Assembly (NCBI GenBank): GCA_900169235.1
Contig: FWCC01000225.1
Span: 16,410 to 80,409 of the forward strand
Origin: Zarea fungicola
Taxonomy: Eukaryota; Ascomycota; Sordariomycetes; Hypocreales; Cordycipitaceae
Length of the DNA stretch: 64,000 nucleotides
Reading direction: 5' to 3'
Shown here: piece by piece, positions 10,884-21,476 of the stretch
Numbering within the stretch: position 1 is the first letter of the stretch
How the letters are laid out: each line of letters starts with the position of its first letter
Translations under genes and position numbers: made by a program
The notes under the pieces: model-generated
The model's database searches: none
What the model saw: only the letters and a program-made list of their open reading frames with translations
What the model was told of the DNA's origin: nothing

Positions 10884-13506
10884 GGTGAGATACTTGCTGA
10901 TTTTGCCGTCTTTAGTCCTTGAAAGGCCCAGTTGTAGTGGTTTGGATCACAAGACAGAACAAGTACGCCCAATCGGCTGCAACTATATATTTGGCTAGTG
11001 CGGTGGGCAGCGCCCGCTTGCCCCTTTGGTCGAATCTCGGCAAAGCAGGCGGGAAACAACTTTGAAGGCGTCGGTGAGTTGCTGGCCGGTCAGCATTTAA
11101 TGGGCCGCATTTGGATAATCGGTCAGCTCTTGCGCGCACTGTGTGGAAAGTGGCTCGACATGGATTCTTGCACGGGTCAAAACCCACAGGACCTGACGAT
11201 GGCTGTGAACGTGTAGCCATGTTCCACTGTTCTACGGGTGCGTTGCTAGTAAGGATGTTTGAAACGTGCGATTGGCTTACTCGGAAATCAAAGGCTGAGT
11301 TACCCTGCAAGTTGTTGGTGCCACACGCCAGAGCCACATATTCCATTTCCTATAATTTTCTTAATTTTCTTAGTTTTCTTAATCTTTACATTAGCTTCCT
11401 ATTTCAATCAATTAGTCAACGCTGCATCGTAGTACTCAGGAAAGGCTGCAGTTAATTCATTTGCAATGTTGTGTGCGGCCGAACCTCTTTTGCTGTTACA
11501 AGGTGCAGTCTACATTTGCCATTATCACTAGGAATTAACACATGTTAAAAAAAGACAGTTCAGCTTGAGTCGCATCCTAGTATTGGCGCTAAGTCTGCTT
11601 CCAAAAATATCGCACAGTGAATGCAGATTGATGGTTGCCTGGTTTCTGGTTTCTGGACTAATTGCCAGTTGTTATAACTAGCGAAATGTTTGTTGATTCG
11701 TGCAAGTACTTTTATTGATTTTTAATACGTTGCACTCGATATCCACGTAAAAATTGCATTTGCTTAGGCTCGGATCACAGGCAACGGCAACACACCATCA
11801 CAATACAAAATGCCCAGAGAGAATCACCAGCCGATCTTTATTCAGTCGCAGAGATCAATCCCGGCGTCCTTTCGGGGTAAAAGTTCAATTTTCCTGGTAT
11901 TTTGCCCCCAGGCATTTTCTATTGACGCATCAGATTCCCACCATCAACTTCGGCCGAAAGTAAGCTAGATTTTAGCAACGCAATGGGAAAAGACCGCTGC
12001 ACCACGATTATTGGGCGAGTATTTTCGGTCTTGGTAAAGGGATTAATTATCAACACAACTTTACATGATGATATTCATTTTCCTTTGTCAAAAGTCCCAG
12101 GGGGCGTACGGCGAGAAAAGTAGGTTCTGCTTGCTTTGTTAGGTTCGACGGTCGCTACCCTAGAGCGTCCGCCCAAACTTCAACGATACTCATTCCATTG
12201 CACCAAATCTAGTAAAAGGTTGGCAATAACACTGCAACGGGCATTAATCTAAGACTATCTTCTGAAGGCAATTGACGTGCGGGTACCACTCCTAGCTGCA
12301 GTGGACGAAACGAAACAGAATAGATTCACTCGCATTTATAGGTTGGCTAGATTGTTACCTCAACTCCTGCTTGGCATTGTGATGGAACAGGAAATCGACT
12401 TGACCAAATAACTGGCAAACATATTCCGCGGCAACTCTGCCAATGAAAGTGTTCCGTGTTTGTTGTACTGCAACTGACTCGCGCGGGTTCCAGCAGGAAT
12501 CAGCGGCAGAGAGCGGCAAGCAACGGTAGGCAGCGGTAAGTAGCGGTAGGTGGTGGCACGCCGCGTCAGCTTATTAACTTGTTACCAGGGCTGTTGGTAA
12601 CGATCACGGATAGTTACAAGGCACGGTAATGAGAGGGGCGTCTCTTAGTAGGTATGCTGTTGGTAGCTTCACGATATTCAAAACCTAGCTACGGCTGCGG
12701 AGGAATTCCTCCACTATATACAGGAAAACAAAAGGTAGGCAAAATTAAACAGCAATAAACAACAATTAGGAAAATTCTCTGCAACTGCTGTGATAACCTC
12801 GTATCTACGGCAGGCTGCTGTTGGTCACGGTGTTGACCGACGGAAGTCTGCCGCAGGAGTCAGGCTTCGTGGATACGCTGCTTTAATTGAGTCAGCAGTC
12901 AAAACAAGGGCGCGTCTCACAAAAGGTGGCTTACAGTGGCTCGTAATCACCCCAATAAGATCAAGTAAATTCGCCTTATACGAAGTCTCCATAAAAACTG
13001 CGCGGCCTAAATGTGGCATTTCGGATCTCGCACAGAAGATTATTTCATCAAATTAGCCTGCCGAGCCGAGGGATCATGGTTATTCGGAAGCTAGTGCTCC
13101 TCGTGGTATTAGTGCCTGGGGTATGAATCGACAGATTGTTGTTTCTCCGATATCTCCATCGCATCCATGTTATTAGGCGGCACGGTCCAGTTCACACAGC
13201 GTGGCATTAATTCCTTCAAAGCTATTAAGGGATGATTTCTGTCTTTCTCATGTAGGCAGGAGATTGTACCAAATTGGGTCTAGCAACGGTTTGTGGGTTT
13301 TCAACGATAGTTGCCGATTGCCGGTTTCCCCAGACTATCTTTTCCACCTACGAAGGGAGTTGAAACCCCCGCTACGTAGCCATCAGGGTTGGACCCCCTA
13401 AAAATAGCGATTCGGATATTAGCCGGCCAATGTGTGCTGTCGCCTAAAAGTCTAGACTCGGGTCGGAGATTTCAACGTTCCTAGACAAGCGCTAAACAAA
13501 GTCGCA
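10884..13506. other. 2.6-kb gene-poor region with short tandem repeats
   Basis: Between the divergent PDC-like and Zn2Cys6 genes. Open frames here are short and match nothing I know. A run of imperfect 10-bp units of the form AGCGGTARGT occurs at about 12,505-12,560. T-rich stretches occur at 11,340-11,410. Some of this may be the remains of a mobile element, but I found no transposase or terminal repeats. Confidence 0.4.
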
Positions 13507-13533
13507 TATATATAAGGTTTTTGAATAAAAACC
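13507..13533 (+). promoter_or_regulatory. TATA box and small inverted repeat before the regulator gene
   Basis: A TATATATAAGG box about 130 bp upstream of the ATG at 13645 is followed at 13516-13533 by a 7-bp inverted repeat, GGTTTTT and AAAAACC, spaced by four bases. Confidence 0.45.
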
Positions 13534-13644
13534 TCGTCCAAGGCAACGTCTTGGCAGTGAAAAACCCCAGTAAAACTGCGCAGCCCCTCCAATACACCGA
13601 GTTTGCAGATCATTCGACGCTCACCGCCATCACGCCCAGCTGAA

Positions 13645-15761
13645 ATGACAAACATTGCATGGAAATGGCGCCAGCGACCTATTGCCTGTCAATTTTGCAA
13701 GAGTCGAAAAGTCCGCTGCTCAAGACGGTTTCCGTGTTCCAACTGTACGACCCGCGGTATCCAATGTCGGCAGCAGCACGAACAAGCTACTCACAATGGC
13801 AGTCCTCCCACGGTCCATGACCAGGGTCTTCCTGGCCGTGATGATTTGACAGGCCTGCTAAATGGCGAGGTTCAATCCCGCGTTGACCAGTTAGAAATGC
13901 TCGTTGATGAATTTGCAACAAACTCCGGCGGCACACCATTCCCTCATACTTCTACCCCCCTGTCAACCTCGCCATCTACTGTTAGCTCTCTGTCGCGGGA
14001 CGCCGTCCGTCTCTGTCAAATAGTCACAAACAACAAGGTCAGTAAGCACCAGGAACCTTGATAGAGAGATTTACAATTCAGTTCAAGGGCTCATTTTGAA
14101 TCAGGATGCCGACTTTCCCAACGGGACACTTTTTCTGTTCTCTCCAATCCAGCTGATTGAGGAGCCGTTCTTCGTGGTCTCTCAGCCTGGGCAAAGAGGT
14201 GTGCAGTTGCAGTCCGAAATTCCCCAAATATCCCTCAACCTCCCCCTACATCACGAAGCATGCACAATCATGCGAATATTCAAGACGGAGGTCTCCTCAC
14301 TTCATCCAAGTATAATCGTTGCCTGGTTACCTCCGATAGTAGAAAGCATCTATTTTGGTCTACAGCAGCATGGACACATTAAGCTTGGACAATTGCTTTT
14401 CTTTGTTTCCATTGTTGCCTGGACGATATTTTGCCGCCAGCCGGACGATGAAATCTGCCGCCTCTTTCAAGATACCAAAGAAGCACACAATCTGTCCTTC
14501 AACTGGGCCGAAACTGCCTTTCGTCTCGTTGAAGAGATCAGAAAACGAAACCAGCCCAGCCTCGACTGTCTCCAGGGACAACTCATCTTGCTCAAGCTAT
14601 CACTACATCTTGAAGGACTATCACAACGGAACAGGGGTCTATTGGCTTCATCCTTGCTAATGGCACGTGAAATCGGATTGCACCACCTCGATGGGCCTAA
14701 AGAAGAGGATTCAGTGTCCGATGAGTTTAGCTCTGCCATCGAGACTGAAATTGGCCGACGGATATGGTGGGATCTGGTCTCTTTGGATTGGTAAGCGCTA
14801 TAAATAATGAAAGCGTCCCAGGTCTGACGTATTATCATATAGGTTACTAGCCACCTTCCCCGGGGCACAGGAAGGCGTGTATTCCGTCCACCCGCTTCAC
14901 ATGACGGTTAACCGGCCAAGTGATGCCGGCATTGCCAACGAGACCAAAGCCATGGGAGCCACCGATCAAATACCAGGGCATGCAAGCGATGCGTCTTATC
15001 TTTGTGAGCGTCTTCGACTCGCTGAGCTGGTTCGTGATTTTGCAGACCGCAAATCACGGTCCAGGCTCGGCAGTCCAAGTGACATCTATAGCATGGTCGT
15101 GGACTATGACCAGCAGCTACAGCGCTTTCAGCAAACGTTGCCCGATCCGCTCACCTCAACCAAGATGCGCCGTCGCCAGGCCGTCATCTCGCAGCAACCA
15201 GAGCCGCCAATGGTGGCAGTGCAACGTGTGAGCATCCAATGCTGGGTAGAGTTTCAAAGATGCATGGTTCATATACCATATTTTCCAAAATCTGCCATTG
15301 AGCCGAAATATGAACCCTCTCGACGAGCCTGCCTCACCTGTGCGGAGAACACAGTCCACCTGCTAAAGGAACTCCGCGACAATCACCAGTCTAGCATTGT
15401 GGCCTTGCTAAAAGAAAACGCACTGCTGAATCGATGTCTAAGTATTGCCGGTACAGTCTTTTTGATGGACCTCTGCTTGCAGGTGGATGGCGGATTTCCG
15501 AATAAGACACAGCCAGGTATGGCGGATGCGTGGGAATTGATAAGTGAGTTTCAGGATTACTTCAATATTCTGAGACGATTTTTGCATTTATCAGCCGGCA
15601 TAATGGAAAAATATGGCATAATTTATCCCAGCCTGGCTAATAACTCGGCAGTCGAGGCCTGCCTTGAAGAGCAGTACGACGTACTTGGCTGCACGATAAA
15701 TTCAGAGCTGGATATTAGTCAAATTCTGCAACTATTCCCTGAGCAGATATTTTACAATTAA
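13645..15761 (+). CDS. Zn2Cys6 transcription factor, 3 exons, 674 aa
   Basis: Exons 13645-14041, 14082-14790, 14843-15761; the first intron is only 40 bp. The N-terminus carries a complete binuclear zinc cluster, C-x2-C-x6-C-x5-C-x2-C-x6-C (ACQFCKSRKVRCS ... PCSNC ... GIQC) at about residues 14-40, preceded by basic residues. The middle shows the fungal transcription-factor homology domain: EIGLHHLD, IGRRIWWDLVSLDWLL and the conserved YSVHPLHMTVNRPSDA. The protein should be a nuclear DNA-binding activator. It lies between the enzyme genes and the acetyltransferase and transporter, which is the usual position of a pathway-specific regulator; control of this cluster is inferred, not shown. Confidence 0.92.
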
Positions 15762-16002
15762 TTCTGTACTAAATAGCCTAGTAATCTGCGTGTTTCATCT
15801 TGCAAGAAGAATCGGTCGATTTTGACGCGGAGCGTCTCTGTTGCGTGTCTTGCACTAAATGTTTGCGCCTTGTTCTGACAGGAACCTGTATTGCATTTTT
15901 TCTGCTCTCCGTGAAACGGGCATGTAGTTTTCGATACTATTATAATACAAAATGTTGACGCCAGGGGGCCCGACCAGCCGCACTGCGGAAAAATATACTG
16001 CA

Positions 16003-16745
16003 CTACTCGGCTTCCTCGAATCTCATGGCGTAGGCGGTTACGTTCCCGATGATAATCGGCTCGCGTACTTTAAACCCATACTCCTCCAAGCCGGCAACGA
16101 ACTGCGGTTCCACAAAAGCCCAAAACGCAACGTCGTCCTTGCGGCATTGCTCCCGGGCGTGGTCAAGAAGTTGAATGCAAATATCCTTTGACTCCTGAGG
16201 CTGCAGGGCAGGATCGAGAACCAGCTCGGATATAGTCCAGTTGCGGCTATCTTCGCCTGCATAGAGTGTCTTCTTCATCCAGGGGGACACCACTTTAAAG
16301 AAATACTCAAATCGAGCCTGATTCGCAGCGCGATTCGGTCGAACTTTCTCCACCAGCGCGTTGTGGTGAGCCCAGTAGCGTCTTAGCCATCCTTTTCAAG
16401 TATTGTTAGAAATGCTCGATTAGTATGGGTTCAATAAAAATACGTACTCTCACGGCGTGAATTCTTGCTCAAATCGAGATCAACTGGCGCGTCGTTTTTC
16501 TTCGTGGGGTGCATCTCTACCCAACCCAATAACCTTCCAGTTTTTTCCTCTTCAATAGCATAACAGTACACATTTGGCTTTAGAATGAGATCCCGAACAT
16601 ATGCTGTCCACCACCGTCGATAGTGAAATGGATACTCATGCTTGCCGGGGAAGAACCACTTGTGGAAGTTATCATGCCAAGTTTGTTCGACCATGTAGTC
16701 CATGACCTTGGGAAGGTCTTCGATTGTCATGGATCGAACAGTCAT
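16003..16745 (-). CDS. GNAT-family N-acetyltransferase, 2 exons, 228 aa
   Basis: Exons 16745-16448 and 16391-16003, intron 57 bp with a CTAATC branch. The protein begins MTVRSMTIEDLPKVMDYM, the common GNAT opening, followed by FFPGKHEYPFHYRRWW, then LLGWVEMHP for the strand 3-4 hairpin and, after the intron, ISELVLDPALQPQESKDICI, which replaces the classic acetyl-CoA loop (usually V-x-P-x-x-Q/R-x-x-G-x-G/A). The last part, WAFVEPQFVAGLEEYGF, fits the C-terminal helix and strand. Acetyl transfer to an amine of unknown nature is expected in the cytosol. It is convergent with the regulator gene (241 bp between stop codons). It might modify or detoxify the cluster product. Confidence 0.85.
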
Positions 16746-17208
16746 CTTGACGGATCAACACGCCTGATTTCAGATACTGATGGAGTAAAGCGACATGTTT
16801 TGATAGCAAGAGAAGTACTTCTTTTTTATCGACGTGACAGCTACAGCGCTAAAATCTTACAGTGCTTGGTCAGCGACTCACTGTTATCTGAGTCGTTGGT
16901 TGCGGCACGACTTGTCCGGGTGGAGACTAAACTTCGACCAGGGAATCAGCATCCAATTCAGCGTCGTTACCCATACGGCATAGTGAAGGCGCATTTCGGC
17001 TGCGAAGCCGAATAATCAAGTGGTCAACCATCTCGTCTTGATGGTCTCCTTAAAATAGTTGGCTTCTCAAGAATTCTGTCTTGCTTTAGTAGAAGGCTGG
17101 CGAACAAAAAGAATAACTGTCAAGTCGAAGTATATTTAGTTGCATCTATGTAATTAACTCATCATCACTCGATGATGAATTCTAACCCTTTTTGTACTTT
17201 GCTGACAA

Positions 17209-18849
17209 TTACAACATATAACGGTACTTTGGACTTAAATCACCCAACTCAGTCCTCTCCTCCTTTGTCAATGCATGGTTAGGGCCGTTCTTGGCACGAC
17301 TCCGGTTAGAGGCAAGGCACAAGTAGCCATAAGCGCATTGCGCAAGCAGCGAAACGATGCAAAATGACAAACAGATGCTAAAGCCGCTGATGAACTTTGG
17401 ATGCGGGTTTTTGGGGTTGGCCTGGAACGAAAAGGATGCAATGATACCGCCAATGTTGCCAAACCCCATCTGCCATGCATTGCCAACAGCTCGTCGGTGG
17501 TGGCCACCGAGGTTCATGTTAAACCAGCATACGACAATGGGCATGGCCGTGTACGTTCCCAATGTGACCAGAAACAGCGCACCATACTCCACATGACGAT
17601 TGTCGTGCACGGAGATGAGGACGCTCAGGCCAATAATGGAGAGAAGGACCGCCCCCGCAGAAAATGCAAATCGATGCTTGCTCATGTCTGACACAAACGC
17701 CACAATCATGGAGAAGACAAAGGCGGCAGCCCACGGCGGCACGCTGTACAGCTGCGTCATGATTGGGCTGTAGCCATATGTCTTGATGATGCCGGCCGAG
17801 AAGTAGGCGTACGAGTAGGCCGGTACGATGAGTCCAAAGTACATGAACCCACCGAGAATAACCTTGGGATCTGAGATGACCTTGACAACATCTCGCCAAG
17901 TGATGCTGCGATTGCGCGCCGAGTTTGAGCTGCCCTGGTCGGCGCTGATGCGCGCCGTGACAAATGTCTTCTCTTCCTCCGTCAGCCACTTGGACTCTTC
18001 AGGAAAGTCGGGCAGCAGAAAGAAGAAGAAGAAGCTGACAAAAATGGTAAGGCTGCCCTCCAAGATGAAGATCCAGCGCCAGCCAGCATAGCCGCGGAGG
18101 CCATCCATTTTGCCAATGGCAGCGGCCAGCAGACCAGCAAAGGCGCCAGCCAGAGTGGTGCTGCTGAAAAAGAAGGAATAACGCTTCTGCGCTTCCTCTC
18201 GACGGTACCACATGCCAATGAGATAAAAGGCTAAAAGATGGCGTTAGTCTCAAGTAAAGGTGTAGGGTGTCTGCAATGTCGCTGCTGGCCTGACTTACCA
18301 CCGGGAAACATGCCCATCTCAAATACGCCAAGGAAGAACCGCGTAGCGAGAAGTCCTCCATAACTCTTTACAAAACCCTGCATCATATTGGTAAAACCAA
18401 AAAGGAACATGTTGACAGACAACCAAAGATGCGGCTTAAACTTCTTGAGCAGCATATTGGATGGGATATCGAATGCGCAGTACGGGACGAAGAAAATAAC
18501 GAGCGCAGTATTGAACTTGTTTCCGGTGCCGAGGTTCAGGTCCTTGGACATGCCGTAGACATTGGCGTTGGAAATGTTGATTCTGTCTGCACGACAGGAG
18601 ATTAGCATCGACGTGAAAGATGGACCGGCAGCACAATTAAGCAATATCGGTTACTTTACCTAAAAAGGCGAGGAGATACATGATGCAGAGAAAAGGCAGA
18701 ACGCGCATATCAATTTTTGCCAGTAAACGGCGCTCAGTCGTGTGGGGTGGGCAGGTAGGACGCTCATCTTCCCTGTCACTGCCAGATTCGATGCCATCGT
18801 GGTTGGCGTGTTGGTCAGGGCCAAACTTTTCGGCAGTTATTGTGGCCAT
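17209..18849 (-). CDS. MFS transporter, Dal5-like anion:cation symporter family, 3 exons, 499 aa
   Basis: Exons 18849-18660, 18586-18299, 18230-17209. The start is the ATG at 18849; the frame upstream has no ATG. Twelve hydrophobic segments are expected. Diagnostic pieces of the allantoate/nicotinate permease (ACS) family are present: KIDMRVLPFLCIMYLLAFLD then RINISNANVYG at the first loop, NMLLKKFKPHLWL, ATRFFLGVFEMGMFPG, MWYRREEAQKRYSFFFSS, and GWRWIFILEG. The substrate is likely an organic anion such as a carboxylate, vitamin or amide. As the last gene next to the acetyltransferase it may move a precursor or product of the cluster; ACS members are, however, often simply nutrient permeases. 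Confidence 0.9.
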
Positions 18850-20601
18850 GACGAGCGACAAATACCTCTGTGCTGCTGTTAATCAGCCCCTCTGACTTTG
18901 ATTTTCTTCTTTGTTGTGTATAATGCTCGCCCACCAACTGTGGCGTGTTCTCAAGCGCGGTCAGTGCTTAAGTGGCTCGATCCAACGGGGAAGAATCAAT
19001 AGTAGTAGTCGGGAAAAGATTCTGCGGGAGGACTGTGTTTTGGAGACTGTCAAAGATGCCGATTCATTTATGTCATGTAATTGTCGATGCCAGACCTGGT
19101 GAAAGCGAAAAACTCAACAACAACGAAGACGTTGGTGGTAAGGCAACGGAGGATAGCAGACCTTTTTATTTATTGGCTGTCTCGTCCTCAGGGCATTGTG
19201 CCGGTAATTTCGGAGTAACTAATGTATACGATGCAGATCAGCATCCACTAAGTCCTGAAAGAGTACCCATTGCCATATACCACTTTGAGTGAGGTGCGCA
19301 GGGTCTTCCAAGTTTGTCAAGTTACCCACTTATAGCATAACGGCGGCTCCAGTACACCGAGATTAGCCAAGTACTCCCTATATTTAGGTGTGGCAGTTGT
19401 AAGTGTGGCTCGGATCATTGCCTCGGCCTCTATAGAATTGACAGCTTGGTAAGTGCCCTACCAAGGCAGCGCTATCATTGGCTGTAATGACTCTAAGTGA
19501 CCTGCTTGGAGGCTTCGTGCACTGGGAGGGATAGAATGGCGGAATGTAGATAATCTTTTGCGCTTTTCGGATTAGCTTTTAAATCCAGCCTATCACTGCC
19601 TTATTTCTCAGAGTACTTTGCGAAAGACAACCCACACTGTGGTTTCGCAAACCAACCCATCGACCTGCTTGTAAGCGCTAAGTAGCGCTGGCCGGACGCT
19701 ACGGAATATTCCCACAGCGAGAGCTGACAAGGTTGTTGTCCCCGATGGAGCACAGGGATAACTATTGGATTGTCGACATTGACGACCCTATGGAAATTCA
19801 AGGCTATCTGCTGATAGTATCCGTGACTTACAGCATATTATAGCAAGCAGCTCGTAGCAAGAAGTAGTAGTAAAATCGCGGATTCTCTCCCGGCGGCCTG
19901 GCTTTACTTATACCGTGTCTTGTACTGACAATCTCTGTCGGCCAAAGACAACCAGCTCAGTTTCGTACATGACTCGTTCGTTAGCTAGTTATATGGCACC
20001 CATCTCCCACTCAACCAATTACTGTAAACGATCAAACACCCGAGGTCCTGCCCTTAATAAAAAGTCTTGGGAATAGGGTCGCTTATTCTATTCTTGTATT
20101 GCTTAGTACTAAACTGGGGCACACGGCTAGTTGGCGAACAGTTACAGCGCCACTCCCGGGCCGGGGGCTTGAAACACCACAACGAAGACTATAGACAGCG
20201 CGGCTTCCAACGCCATAAATAATGCACAAAAGATAAGACCAACAGATTCCCAAGACACGTTACTATAACAAGCATGATTATTCAAGGCCAGAATGTTTAT
20301 CTGTGAGTGGCTGCTGCACATGCACTCTCGCCGGATTATAATTAGCCTCAACACCAAGAGTTGGACGGATGTTAGAATTCGGAGTCTTTGCAAACGATGT
20401 ATTTCCATGTCGTGCCGCCAATTGTTAGTCTTATGGAAACCAATAAACAACGATGGAGAACAGAGACAATTCAGAATTACTTTAGTTTTATTAAAAAGAA
20501 TTAAATTGACATTGTGTGTATATTTCGCTACTACTAAGACGTCGCTGCGATGACAGTAAAGTCGCATCTGCAGACGTAGCCCAGCCAAAGCTTTCATACT
20601 T
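18850..20601. other. 1.75-kb spacer without recognisable gene
   Basis: No frame in either strand has recognisable content or a plausible exon chain. Probably the border between the cluster and the next block. Confidence 0.4.
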
Positions 20602-20823
20602 TCACATCGCCCGCGGTGAGATACTCTCGCCAGGCTGGCACTCGCCGCGAAAGAAATCCCATTCCTCACAGAAAGAATCATCGTCAAAGAAGCACAACCC
20701 AATTGACCCCAGCACGACAGAGTCATAGCCCTGCTCAACACAATTCACTGAGGCTGGGTTCGCCAGCGCAGCCACCTGCTGGAGACCAAAGCCCATCGCG
20801 AAAATGACTGGCAAAATGTTCAT
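20602..20823 (-). CDS. Small secreted DUF333-type protein, 73 aa
   Basis: Single exon from ATG 20823. The first about 20 residues (MNILPVIFAMGFGLQQVAA) are a signal peptide with a likely cleavage after ALA. The mature part has ANPASVNCVEQG, GLCFFDDDSFCEEWDFFRGEC: the pattern NPAS-x-x-C ... C-x-x-x-D-G/D-S-x-C-E-E-W-x-x-F-R-G-x-C of the DUF333 family, known from bacteria and fungi and of unknown function. Four Cys in the mature chain could form two disulphides. Expected to be secreted. Confidence 0.7.
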   Translation of the reverse strand: MNILPVIFAMGFGLQQVAALANPASVNCVEQGYDSVVLGSIGLCFFDDDSFCEEWDFFRGECQPGESISPRAM

Positions 20824-21476
20824 TTTCGGTATTTATTCTCAACGTAGCTGTGGGCCAAGACAAATTAGCGACGGACTTATGCGGGGAATCACGGAGGGTG
20901 AGAACTTGTTACCTATCCTGGGCAGATTATTGTGAGTAATATACGACAGGGCGCAAATTGTCCAGGAGAGTGGAAAAAATTCGTGAACCGTTTCAAGTGC
21001 ATCTCCCAACGAAGTAGACCATCTTTACAATTTATACTTGTGGTAGGGGGACTCTTCACGGACACCGCATAAGGTTTAGCCAAGTATCCGTCAAGGGCGA
21101 TGCGGAAGCCTAAACGATAGCTTTGCAAGCTGGCGAATTCTCTCCATTTTTACTGCATCCGGGGTCACCTATGGCACGGATGACCAAAGGACAGAAGGAA
21201 CCCGTCGTAGTATATCAACGGCATTAGTCCAAAAGCCCTGGTGCTGGTCATTTCACGACGTGCATAAGAGCACACTGGAGCTTCACGCTACCGTTACAGT
21301 CTAAAAAGTGACACAAACTCCTCAGCCCTATGAGGCTGTTGCACAGGATTGAACAAACCTGGTTGGTGCACGGGTAGTGGCCTCAAAACCTTAACCGTAG
21401 TGTCGTATCAATGCGCTGGATCGACAAGGAACACGGACTCGTCTCTTTTTGACGCTCCTACCCTTTGACCCGTCCT
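20824..21476. other. Spacer, nothing recognised
   Basis: About 650 bp between the DUF333 gene's start and the 3' end of the HeLo-bHLH gene. No gene or repeat seen. Confidence 0.4.
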
